Position numbers and translations under genes: made by a program | Part shown: positions 7,026 through 14,214 of the stretch, piece after piece | Numbering within the stretch: position 1 is the first letter of the stretch | How the letters are laid out: each line of letters begins with the position of its first letter | Notes under the pieces: model-generated | What the model was told of the DNA's origin: nothing | The model's input: the letters and a program-made list of their open reading frames with translations, nothing else | The model's database searches: none | NCBI GenBank assembly: GCA_937925525.1 | Contig: CALALS010000208.1 | Span: 1 to 14,229 of the forward strand | Length of the DNA stretch: 14,229 nt | From: an uncultured Flavobacteriales bacterium | GTDB lineage: Bacteria > Bacteroidota > Bacteroidia > Flavobacteriales_E > Vicingaceae | Direction: 5' to 3'

Positions 7026-8293
7026 TATATATTGGTTTTAGTAGTTTTATAAAAAATTAGTGAGGCCACTAAACCCAATATAGCAAAAAATGATAACATA
7101 AAAAATACATGCTGAAAACCTTTTATTCCGGGAGAATTATCAATTAAATACCCCATTAACGGGCTTGCGAAAATATCCGGTGTATAACCAATAATTGAAA
7201 TTAATCCAACGGCTGTTCCCGTTACTGCAAGAGGAATAAAACCTTCTTTTAATGCGGCAAAATAAAGTGTACGTAAGGCATAAGTAACAATAGCCAGCGC
7301 AATAATTGAGATAAAAAATAATATTACTGAGCCTGAAGTAATTACACCTATGGCAAAAAGTAAACTAGTCACTACCATTGCTAAAAAACTTGCTACCATA
7401 AAAACAGATGAGCGCGAACGGTCAACCAATAAGCCAATTCCCACACCAACAACAGGCCTAAGGTAAAGTAACAGTGTTCCTATTTTTGCCGATTCTACTT
7501 CATCAAAAAGCATTACTTCTTTGGCATAAAGTGAAAAAATATCGGTGGTTTTGTATGCCACATACGCACAAAGTATAATTATCATAAGCCACCATACCGT
7601 TGGAATTTTTAGTACTGTTTTAAAATCTGACCAGGTAATTTTTAAACTCTCGTTTTCATCAACAGCAGATGATTTTAGTTTTAAAAACAACAACACGACA
7701 AAACCTATGCACGCAACTATAGCCGAAGCAAATAGAATAACATATTTAAAAGCCTCTTTCTTTTGTTTTAAAGAAACTGCATCTAAATCAACTCCTATGA
7801 AAAAAGAAAAAATAAGCACACCTACAGAGCCCATTCCGGCAGCCACTAAACCTCTTCCTCCATCTAAAAAACCAAATGCTTTGCCTTGATTTTTTGAACC
7901 TCCCCAAACTCTTGTTGCTTTAATCATTGCTGCCCAAAACAGGAAAATGGTGGTAAATCCCCAGTAACCAAACAATACTTGCAACATGAAATAAGAAGGG
8001 TATGTTGCCATATACACACCACCTATTGCCGTTAGAAACAATGCAAGGGCAATTAAAACTCTTGGTTTAAAGCGGTCGGCTAATGGACCTCCAAATAAGT
8101 AAGAAAAAAATGCAACTATGCCATAAATGGAAAAACAGCTTCCTAGTTCCAGGTTATTTATTTGAAAAACATCTAAAAATGTGGGGCGGAAAATTCGGGC
8201 TAAAACAAATGGTAAAATAAATATGATTTCGCCAGAAAGAATAAGTAAGAGTACAATATAAAATGGTGATTGTATTTTTTGCTCATCACGCAT
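7025..8293 (-). CDS. Major facilitator superfamily (MFS) transporter
   Basis: A 422-aa inner-membrane protein with about 12 hydrophobic segments in two halves. A central cytoplasmic loop around residues 205-228 is rich in charged residues. The MFS motif A, GGPLADRFKPR (68-78), lies in the loop after the second segment. A weaker repeat, GLLVDRSRS (287-295), lies in the equivalent place of the second half. The segment RVWGGSKNQGKAFGF (128-142) after TM4 is a recognisable feature of a Bacteroidota-rich MFS subgroup. Length fits the family. The substrate is unknown; the position between a racemase-family gene and an FMN protein in an ergothioneine-type operon suggests a small organic acid, amino-acid derivative or the thiol-betaine itself. 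Both ends join neighbours through TAATG overlaps, so it is certainly cotranslated with them. Confidence 0.92.
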   Translation of the reverse strand: MRDEQKIQSPFYIVLLLILSGEIIFILPFVLARIFRPTFLDVFQINNLELGSCFSIYGIVAFFSYLFGGPLADRFKPRVLIALALFLTAIGGVYMATYPSYFMLQVLFGYWGFTTIFLFWAAMIKATRVWGGSKNQGKAFGFLDGGRGLVAAGMGSVGVLIFSFFIGVDLDAVSLKQKKEAFKYVILFASAIVACIGFVVLLFLKLKSSAVDENESLKITWSDFKTVLKIPTVWWLMIIILCAYVAYKTTDIFSLYAKEVMLFDEVESAKIGTLLLYLRPVVGVGIGLLVDRSRSSVFMVASFLAMVVTSLLFAIGVITSGSVILFFISIIALAIVTYALRTLYFAALKEGFIPLAVTGTAVGLISIIGYTPDIFASPLMGYLIDNSPGIKGFQHVFFMLSFFAILGLVASLIFYKTTKTNI

Positions 8294-8967
8294 TAACTGT
8301 TTAATAAATTAAAAGCTTCATTGATTTGCATACGACACATGTCGTAAATATTATCTTCCAGATAAAGAGGTATTGACAATTCTGTACATGCGATAACAAT
8401 TGCATGTTTTTCGGAGTAGTTGCGAACGATATCATGAAAAAGCTCAATATCTTTTTGAGTTTCTTTCTCCTCATATATTAATTTTCTAATATTGTCTATA
8501 ACCAGTTGTTCTTCTTTTTGAGGTTTTATAAGCTTTATATTATTTGCAGAAAAAACGTCATTCATTAGCGTTGAGTTCATGGTATATCCCGAACCAAATA
8601 TCATTGCCTCACTTTTCCCGTTCAGTTTTAGTTGTTGTATAGTATTTTGTACCGGGTGGATAAGCTTTATGTTTTGATCCATCTTAGATTCTATTCTATC
8701 CCATGTTTCATGTAATGTAATATTAGGGATTAAAATAGCATTTGCACCCATAAAAATGAGCTCGCTTACATAAGTTTCCAAAACTTCTTCTAGCACATTA
8801 AATTCAGTGGGGAGATAAGGATTAATCTTATTGAAATTTGTATTCAAAAGCCGAAATGGACAGGTGGAATATCCTCCATATTTTTCATGATACTTTTTAT
8901 TAAGTTCATCTATATAAAAAAGAGTAGTTCTGCTTCCAAGTCCCAATATTCCTAATCTATGTGTCAT
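8293..8967 (-). CDS. Aspartate/glutamate racemase-family protein with the first catalytic Cys replaced
   Basis: A 224-aa cytoplasmic protein of the Asp/Glu racemase superfamily, which also holds maleate isomerases, hydantoin racemases and arylmalonate decarboxylases. The N-terminus RLGILGLGSR (4-13) matches the family's first strand and loop. The second signature is intact: ACTEL (193-197) with C194. The first signature, usually CNTAH-like, reads IPNITLH (80-86), so the position of the first cysteine is N82. Two-base racemases need both cysteines, which makes simple amino-acid racemisation doubtful. Single-cysteine members can act as decarboxylases or isomerases, and some have lost activity. 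It starts 6 nt after the egtD stop and ends in a TAATG overlap with the transporter gene. A role in processing an ergothioneine precursor is conceivable but not shown. Confidence 0.85.
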   Translation of the reverse strand: MTHRLGILGLGSRTTLFYIDELNKKYHEKYGGYSTCPFRLLNTNFNKINPYLPTEFNVLEEVLETYVSELIFMGANAILIPNITLHETWDRIESKMDQNIKLIHPVQNTIQQLKLNGKSEAMIFGSGYTMNSTLMNDVFSANNIKLIKPQKEEQLVIDNIRKLIYEEKETQKDIELFHDIVRNYSEKHAIVIACTELSIPLYLEDNIYDMCRMQINEAFNLLNS

Positions 8968-8973
8968 TTCGTC

Positions 8974-9921
8974 TTATTTCTTTTTAAAGATATAGTCAGC
9001 AAAATATTTTTTACTGTCAGTCAGTTTATGAATGACTTCAAAATCAGTTGCCGAAAATATTTCATGAATAATTTTGTCATTATACTTTCTGGAAATTTCG
9101 GTATGAATTTTTTCTCCCTTTTTAAAATGATATGTTTTACCTATTTCGGAAATGGTAACATCTTGGTCAATCACACTCTGAATATAACTCTTGGCAACTC
9201 CAAATTGTTCAATATATTCAGGCAGATGAATAAAATAATTCACATCAAAATTACCCCCCAATTCTCGGTTAATTCTTTTCAATAAATTTAGATTAAACTC
9301 TCTTGTTAAACCTTCTTTATCGTTATATGCAGGTAGCACTATTTCAGCCGATTTAATTAAATCTACTCCTAACAAAAGCTTATCTCCTTTGTTTAAATTT
9401 TCTCCCAGTTTGTAAATAAACTTAGTGGCCATTTTATCAGACAAATTTCCAATGTTTGAGCCTAAAAAAAGTACTACTTTAGTATGATTGCTACCTTTTA
9501 AAGATTCTAAAACCTGAAAATAATCTCCCTGTTGCTTTTCCACTGTAACCTCAGGAAATGTCTCAGATAAATCTTGCTCCAAATTGCTTAACGCATCTTT
9601 GGAAATATCTATGGGAAAATAGCCAAACTGATAGTTTTTTTCATCCAATACTTTTATCAGCTCTTTTGTTTTTGTTCCATCTCCGGCTCCTAGTTCTATT
9701 AACTCAAAGTATTTGTCAGGCTTTAGTTCTAAAAACTCAATAATTTTTTCAGTTTGCTTTTCAAAAATTTCAAATTCAGACCTTGTAAGATAATATTCAG
9801 GTGAATGCATGATTTTCACAAAAAGCTCATCTCCTGTTTTATCATAAAAATATTTTGAAGGAAGCGATTTTGGTTCGCTACTTAAACCGGTCTCTACATC
9901 TTTTTTAAACTGCTCTTTCAT
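8974..9921 (-). CDS. egtD: L-histidine N-alpha-methyltransferase (hercynine synthase)
   Basis: Transfers three methyl groups from S-adenosylmethionine to the alpha-amino group of histidine, giving hercynine, the first step of ergothioneine synthesis. Length 315 aa is normal. Visible motifs are KYFYDKTGDELF (23-34), TRSEFEIF (46-53), the SAM-binding loop ELGAGDGTKT (76-85), PIDIS (103-107), FLGSNIGN (152-159) and HTEISRKY (273-280). The Glu and Ser of the TEIS motif (E275, S277) match the residues that hold the imidazole ring in mycobacterial EgtD, which supports true histidine specificity. It overlaps the end of the egtB-like gene by 4 nt (ATGA), so the two are translationally coupled. The protein is cytoplasmic. 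Confidence 0.95.
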   Translation of the reverse strand: MKEQFKKDVETGLSSEPKSLPSKYFYDKTGDELFVKIMHSPEYYLTRSEFEIFEKQTEKIIEFLELKPDKYFELIELGAGDGTKTKELIKVLDEKNYQFGYFPIDISKDALSNLEQDLSETFPEVTVEKQQGDYFQVLESLKGSNHTKVVLFLGSNIGNLSDKMATKFIYKLGENLNKGDKLLLGVDLIKSAEIVLPAYNDKEGLTREFNLNLLKRINRELGGNFDVNYFIHLPEYIEQFGVAKSYIQSVIDQDVTISEIGKTYHFKKGEKIHTEISRKYNDKIIHEIFSATDFEVIHKLTDSKKYFADYIFKKK

Positions 9922-11075
9922 TTACTTTTTGCTAATCGAATTCCGGAAAATTGCCATTGATAATGTGGGTGAAAAAAGTTACGATAGGTTTTTCTGCTAT
10001 GTCCTTCTGCGGTAGCTACTGAAGCACCTCTCAACACCATTTGATTAACCATAAACTTACCATTGTATTCTCCTACTGCTCCTTCTTTAATTTCAAACCT
10101 TGGATAAGGCAAATAAGCTGAGTTAGTCCATTCCCAGCGTTTTCCCCAGTTCAGTAAGTCTGATGCTTGTTCCCATTCAAACTCTGTGGGCAAACGACAA
10201 TTTTTCCAACTGGCGTAAGCATTTGCTTCATAATAAGAAATGTGACACAAAATAGCTTTAGGGTTAACAGGCTTTAAACCAGATAATGTATAATTATACC
10301 AGTGATTTTCTTTTTTATGCCAATACAATGGCGATTTAATTTGATTTTCTTGCACCCAACTCCAACCTTCGTCCAGCCAATATTTAAAGTTTTCATATCC
10401 GCCTGCTTCAATAAACTCAATATATTCTTCATTAGTAACCAATCCCTTTGCAATCTCATATTCTTCAAGATATACTTTATGCCTACCTAATTCATTATCA
10501 AAACAAAAGCCACTTCCATTATGCCCAATTTCATAAACACCTTCAGGAATGGTAATCCAACCCTCATCAGCATTTTCATCATTTACTAAATTAAAACCCT
10601 TATCATAAACAGGAAATATAGGATTGTGACCCAAAGAGTATTTTAAATCAGTAACTAACAACTCTTGATGTTGTTGTTCATGATTCATACCTAATGTTAA
10701 GAGTTCTGCAACTTCTTGCTGAATAACTTCATCTGACAATAGCTTTTCCATGTTAGCATCTACGTGCTCCCGATACTCATAGATTTCTTTAACTCCAGGA
10801 CGAGTGATATTTCCTCTGTTTGAACGAAGTATTCTATCGCCTATTCCTTGGTAATAACTATTAAACAAATAGTTGTAATTGCTATCAAACACTTTATACC
10901 CCTCAAGATACTTGATTAAAATCATTTGTTCAAAAAACCATGTAGTATGCGCTAAGTGCCATTTGGGAGGACTGGCAAATTCTACGGGTTGAGGAATATA
11001 GTCTTCCGTTTGTAATGGTTTACAAAAATTAACTGTAGCGTTTCTAACATTAGTATATTTAGCTAAAAGAGACAT
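9918..11075 (-). CDS. egtB: EgtB-like sulfoxide synthase (DinB_2 + formylglycine-generating-enzyme-like domain)
   Basis: Non-haem iron enzyme that uses O2 to join a thiol to C2 of the hercynine imidazole as a sulfoxide. The N-terminal DinB-like domain carries the three iron ligands: H43 in WHLAHTTWFFE (39-49), and H132 and H136 in HEQQHQE (132-138). The C-terminal FGE-sulfatase domain starts near 172 (GWITIPEGVYEIG). It includes VTNEEYIEF (213-221), YYEANAYASWKNCRLPTEFEWE (281-302, with the segment before it) and the closing block RGASVAT...YRNFF...FSGIRLA (349-382). At 385 aa it is compact and lacks the extra methyltransferase domain of OvoA, so ovothiol synthesis is less likely. The absence of EgtA and EgtC here suggests direct use of cysteine, as in type II EgtB, but substrate residues were not assigned. 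SenA (selenoneine) is unlikely because no SenB or SenC lies nearby. Confidence 0.92.
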   Translation of the reverse strand: MSLLAKYTNVRNATVNFCKPLQTEDYIPQPVEFASPPKWHLAHTTWFFEQMILIKYLEGYKVFDSNYNYLFNSYYQGIGDRILRSNRGNITRPGVKEIYEYREHVDANMEKLLSDEVIQQEVAELLTLGMNHEQQHQELLVTDLKYSLGHNPIFPVYDKGFNLVNDENADEGWITIPEGVYEIGHNGSGFCFDNELGRHKVYLEEYEIAKGLVTNEEYIEFIEAGGYENFKYWLDEGWSWVQENQIKSPLYWHKKENHWYNYTLSGLKPVNPKAILCHISYYEANAYASWKNCRLPTEFEWEQASDLLNWGKRWEWTNSAYLPYPRFEIKEGAVGEYNGKFMVNQMVLRGASVATAEGHSRKTYRNFFHPHYQWQFSGIRLAKSK

Positions 11076-11086
11076 AGCTATACACT

Positions 11087-11368
11087 TTATTCTTCTACAT
11101 CAACTCCTTTCCAAAAGGCTACTCTGTTTTTTATGCCTTTTGCCAAAGGTGAAGGATTTGCATAATACCATACCGCATCTTTATTTACTTTACCATCCAC
11201 ATTTAAGTTATAGTAGTTGGCTGTGCCTTTCCAGGCGCATTCAGTTGTTGTGTCAGAGTCTTCTAAATACTCTTTATTAACTGAGTCAACAGGAAAATAA
11301 TGATTCCCTTCTATAACAAGCGTATCATCGCTCTCCGCTATTATTTTATTATTCCATATTGCTTTCAT
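11087..11368 (-). CDS. DUF427 domain protein, first gene of the ergothioneine-type operon
   Basis: A 93-aa protein that is a complete single DUF427 domain (PF04248). The family hallmarks are all visible: WNNKIIAESDDT (5-16), VIEGNHYFP (18-26), the TECAWKGTANYYN core (42-54) and AVWYYANPSP...IKNRVAFWKG (65-88). It is a small beta-rich cytoplasmic protein; no biochemical role is established for the family to my knowledge. It precedes the egtB-like gene by 11 nt on the same strand and is therefore probably the leading gene of the operon. DUF427 genes are widespread, so the link to ergothioneine could be loose, but the tight spacing favours shared expression. Confidence 0.9.
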   Translation of the reverse strand: MKAIWNNKIIAESDDTLVIEGNHYFPVDSVNKEYLEDSDTTTECAWKGTANYYNLNVDGKVNKDAVWYYANPSPLAKGIKNRVAFWKGVDVEE

Positions 11369-11440
11369 ATATTGACTTTTTAAATTATTTTATTGCGTTC
11401 AATTTAAAAAAATATTTAATAAAGTGTCTGCAGAGATTAG

Positions 11441-11449
11441 CAAAACTTA
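11441..11449 (-). promoter_or_regulatory. Weak candidate promoter for the six-gene operon
   Basis: The minus strand reads TAAGTTTTGC, close to TAnnTTTGC but with one extra base between TA and TTTG. No -33 TTG lies at the right distance. It is the best box in the 278-bp region divergent to dnaN and would leave a leader of about 65 nt. Confidence 0.3.
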
Positions 11450-11608
11450 GAAGAATTGGTAAGAATAAAGTAGTTAATGTAAAATACAATCCTAACTAAA
11501 TATCTGAAATTCAAGTAGTGATATATTTCTTTTAAAGCAGCCCCCATTTTTGTTAATAAATTGTGAAAAGGTGGGCCATTGGATGTGAGGTAAAGTAGTG
11601 TAAAAACC

Positions 11609-11616
11609 TAATTTTG
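11609..11616 (+). promoter_or_regulatory. Candidate dnaN promoter, -7 box
   Basis: TAATTTTG is an exact match to TAnnTTTG, 30 nt before the dnaN ATG. A TTG is present at 11579-11581, but the 27-nt spacer is long; GTG at 11585-11587 gives a better 21-nt spacer with one mismatch. Confidence 0.5.
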
Positions 11617-11646
11617 TGTACCAATTTTACTTAAATCTAAAAACAA

Positions 11647-12768
11647 ATGAAATTCATCGTATCTAGTCAGGCTTTATTAAAGCAATTACAGTTAGCAGGA
11701 GGCGTACTTACCAACAACAGCACATTACCTATACTAGACAATTTTTTGTTTGAAATAGCAAAAAATGAACTTTCAATTACCGCATCCGATTTAGAAACTA
11801 CTATTACCACTAAGCTTAAAATAGAGTCAAAAGAAAACGGAAGCATTGCCGTTCCTGCAAAACTATTGATGGATACGTTAAAGTCATTTGCAGACCAACC
11901 TTTAACTTTTACCATTGATGATAAATTAGGTATTGAAATATCTACAGAAAATGGTAGATACAAGCTGGTTGGTGAAGATGCCAAGGATTTTCCAAAAGTT
12001 CCTGAATTAGATGATACTGCATCGGTTACCGTTAATTCAATTATTTTATCAAATGCGATTGACAAAACTATTTTTGCTACCGCCAGCGATGAATTAAGAC
12101 CGGTAATGAACGGTGTATTTTTTGAGTTGGGTAAAGACAGCTTAAGCTACGTTGCTACTGACGGTCACAGGTTAGTAAAATACACTAGAAAAGATGTGAA
12201 AGGAACTAAAAATGCATCTTTTATCATTCCTAAAAAACCGCTGACATTATTAAAAAACAACTTAGGAAATATTGATACAGATGTAATCGTTGAATTTAAT
12301 CAAACCAATGCTAAATTTACATTTGAAGATACCACTGTTATCTGTCGATTGATTGATGGAAAATATCCTAACTATGATGCGGTAATTCCTAAAAAGAATC
12401 CAAACAAATTATTGATAGACAAAATTGCATTTAGCGGTTCGTTAAAAAGAGCTTCTATCTTCTCAAATAAAACTACCAACCAAGTAAGATTAAAGTTAGC
12501 AGGAAGTGAATTAAATGTTTCTGCAGAAGATGTTGATTATTCAAATGAAGCAAATGAAAGACTAACTTGTCAGTACGATGGCGGTGATTTAGAAATTGGT
12601 TTTAACTCTAAATTTTTGATTGAGATGTTAAATCACATGGACACCAAAGACATTGTGTTGGAAATGAGTGAACCCAACAAAGCAGGTATTATCGTCCCTT
12701 CTGAGAAAATAGATGAAGATGAAGATATTTTAATGTTGGTAATGCCTATTATGATTTCTAAAAACTAA
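11647..12768 (+). CDS. dnaN: DNA polymerase III beta subunit (sliding clamp)
   Basis: A 373-aa ring-forming clamp that holds the replicative polymerase on DNA. Three similar clamp domains follow each other (about 1-120, 128-245 and 250-373). Diagnostic segments are MKFIVSSQALLKQL at the start, TLPILDNFLFE (26-36), ELRPVMNGVFFEL (149-161), ATDGHRLV (170-177), DGKYPNYDAVIP (237-248) and the closing VMPIM (365-369), part of the peptide-binding pocket for client proteins. Length is normal. It stands on the plus strand, divergent from the ergothioneine-type operon, with its own -7 box. dnaA and recF are not adjacent in this window, so this is not the classic origin-side cluster. The dnaE gene, which encodes its partner, lies about 10 kb away on the other strand. 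Confidence 0.97.
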   Translation: MKFIVSSQALLKQLQLAGGVLTNNSTLPILDNFLFEIAKNELSITASDLETTITTKLKIESKENGSIAVPAKLLMDTLKSFADQPLTFTIDDKLGIEISTENGRYKLVGEDAKDFPKVPELDDTASVTVNSIILSNAIDKTIFATASDELRPVMNGVFFELGKDSLSYVATDGHRLVKYTRKDVKGTKNASFIIPKKPLTLLKNNLGNIDTDVIVEFNQTNAKFTFEDTTVICRLIDGKYPNYDAVIPKKNPNKLLIDKIAFSGSLKRASIFSNKTTNQVRLKLAGSELNVSAEDVDYSNEANERLTCQYDGGDLEIGFNSKFLIEMLNHMDTKDIVLEMSEPNKAGIIVPSEKIDEDEDILMLVMPIMISKN

Positions 12769-12784
12769 CATTAGTATTAAGTCA

Positions 12785-12824
12785 GAAAGTTGAGAAGTTA
12801 AAAGATATTTTCTTTTCAGCTTTT
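12785..12824 (+). terminator. Imperfect hairpin between dnaN and the peptidase gene
   Basis: AAAGTTGAGAAG (12786-12797) can pair along its whole length with CTTTTCAGCTTT (12812-12823) if two G-U wobbles are allowed, with a 14-nt loop. Only a short T-rich tail follows, and the peptidase ATG is 6 nt downstream. It may be a partial terminator or a structure controlling the peptidase start. Confidence 0.35.
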
Positions 12825-12829
12825 ATTCC

Positions 12830-13759
12830 ATGGAATTCAAACTACTAAAACAACTAACCGAAATTCCTGCTCCCAGTGGCAGTGAATATGTTATTGCCGA
12901 ATTCTTATTAAAGTACATCAAAAAAGAATCTAAAAACTGGGCGGTAAAACCAACTATTTATGCAGGTGATGGATTTGCCGATACCATTGTATTGAGTTTT
13001 GGAAAACCCAAAACAGCCATTTTTATGCATACCGATACGGTTGGCTATAGTGTGGGATATAACAATAACTTAATTGACATTGGTGGACCGGCTGCTAAAA
13101 AAGGCGCTTTACTGGTTGGAGAAGACAGCAAAGGAAAAATTGTTGGAGAGCTAGAACAGAAAGAAGATGAATACCAATACGTTTCCAATCACATTCAATT
13201 TAAACGAAAAATTGATAGAGGTACTACACTAACCTATTACCCTCTTTTTAAAGAAACTAAAACCTCTATTCAGTCTTGTTACTTAGATAACAGACTAGGC
13301 GTTTTTAAGGCTTTAGAATTGGCTAAAACCATAAAAAATGGAGTTATCTGTTTTTCTACTAAGGAAGAACATGGTGGCGGAAGCGTTGGTTTTTTATCGC
13401 GCTTTATTTATGAAACATTGGGAGTTTCTAAAGCAATTATTGCAGATATTACCTGGGTAACGGAAGGAATTCATCACGATAAAGGAACCGTGATTTCCAT
13501 CAGAGATTCAGGAATTCCGAGAAGAAAATTTGTAAATGAAGTAATAGAGATTGCTAAAAAGCATAAAGTAAAACACCAACTGGAAGTCGAAAGTGCCGGT
13601 GGCAGTGACGGACAACATATTATGCGCAGCCCCTATCCTATTGACTGGATTTTTATTGGCACACCTATTAAAGACACGCACACTCCACATGAGTTCGTTT
13701 ACAAATCGGACATTAAGAACTCCATAAAACTTTACCAAACTTTGATGGAGAAGCTTTAA
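12830..13759 (+). CDS. M42-family metallo-aminopeptidase
   Basis: Cytoplasmic zinc- or cobalt-dependent peptidase of the M42/M20 clan that probably removes N-terminal residues from peptides. The metal and catalytic motifs appear in family order: HTD (67-69), YLDNRLG (151-157, bridging D153), KEEHGGGSVGF (178-188, general base and metal Glu), ADITW (205-209, D206) and the late His in TPHEF (285-289, H287). The N-terminus LLKQLTEIPAPSGSE (5-19) is the usual M42 opening. At 309 aa it is shorter than typical members (about 340-360), mainly in the middle region, but no motif is lost. It follows dnaN by 61 nt on the same strand and has no clear promoter, so it may be read from the dnaN promoter. 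It ends in a 4-nt overlap with the convergent lipoprotein gene. Confidence 0.88.
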   Translation: MEFKLLKQLTEIPAPSGSEYVIAEFLLKYIKKESKNWAVKPTIYAGDGFADTIVLSFGKPKTAIFMHTDTVGYSVGYNNNLIDIGGPAAKKGALLVGEDSKGKIVGELEQKEDEYQYVSNHIQFKRKIDRGTTLTYYPLFKETKTSIQSCYLDNRLGVFKALELAKTIKNGVICFSTKEEHGGGSVGFLSRFIYETLGVSKAIIADITWVTEGIHHDKGTVISIRDSGIPRRKFVNEVIEIAKKHKVKHQLEVESAGGSDGQHIMRSPYPIDWIFIGTPIKDTHTPHEFVYKSDIKNSIKLYQTLMEKL

Positions 13760-14214
13760 TACCAATTGGTATTGGAAGATTTTTTAGCTGGCTCTTCTTC
13801 TTTTCTTTTATAGTGTTGAGGGAAATAATTATCTAAGAAAGGATCGTCAAAAAAATGCCTCATCCAATCATCCACTTGTTTGTGCATATCATTAAAGTAA
13901 CTTCTATAGTTAAAAAAAGAGTCCTTTGGTAAAAGAAAAGTATGATTCCAACTTGGTGTGTAAAAGTTTTGTCTTGGATTAAAACCATACGCTCTCATCA
14001 AACTATCCATATTTACACTTCCTCCGTTGCTACTATAACTCCAAGTATAAGTAGAATCATAGCGGATAATGTTTCCGTTTTCATCCACTTGCTTATCTAC
14101 TTTCCAAGAAATATCAGGTTGCGGTTTTGACTTATTTATTGATTCTTGCTTTTGTGACTGTGCCGTACAGGCAACGTTTAATAAAACTAATAGAACAATT
14201 ACTATATTTTTCAT
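13756..14214 (-). CDS. Small lipoprotein of unknown function
   Basis: A 152-aa protein whose N-terminus is a lipoprotein signal peptide: MKNIVIVLLVLLNVAC, with the modified Cys at residue 16 in the lipobox LNVAC. The frame also opens at a GTG one codon earlier (14217), but the ATG at 14214 gives a normal signal peptide and is preferred. The mature part is hydrophilic and rich in aromatic residues, Asp and Ser, with segments such as SWKVDKQVDENGNI and DDWMRHFFDDPFLDNYFP. No catalytic motif or known domain is recognised. Probably anchored in the inner or outer membrane and facing the periplasm. It is convergent with the M42 peptidase gene and overlaps its last 4 bases. Its promoter lies at or beyond the right edge. 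Confidence 0.82.
   Translation of the reverse strand: MKNIVIVLLVLLNVACTAQSQKQESINKSKPQPDISWKVDKQVDENGNIIRYDSTYTWSYSSNGGSVNMDSLMRAYGFNPRQNFYTPSWNHTFLLPKDSFFNYRSYFNDMHKQVDDWMRHFFDDPFLDNYFPQHYKRKEEEPAKKSSNTNWY
13758..13773. terminator. Perfect 16-bp palindrome at the overlap of two convergent genes
   Basis: AATACCAATTGGTATT reads the same on both strands. As RNA it makes a 6-bp stem with an AATT loop, and a run of six T follows 6 nt later on the plus strand (13780-13785). It may serve as a weak terminator for the peptidase gene while also encoding the last residues of the lipoprotein. Confidence 0.4.

Noticed and set aside
8959..9285. 108-aa open frame on the plus strand
   Set aside because: Antisense to egtD and very rich in Phe, Asn and Ile, as expected from reading an AT-rich gene backwards.
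9918..11075. OvoA (ovothiol) or SenA (selenoneine) instead of EgtB
   Set aside because: There is no fused methyltransferase domain as in OvoA, no SenB or SenC neighbours, and a histidine-type EgtD is translationally coupled to it.
11667..12065. 132-aa open frame on the minus strand
   Set aside because: Entirely antisense to dnaN, a certain gene; Ser/Val-rich shadow.
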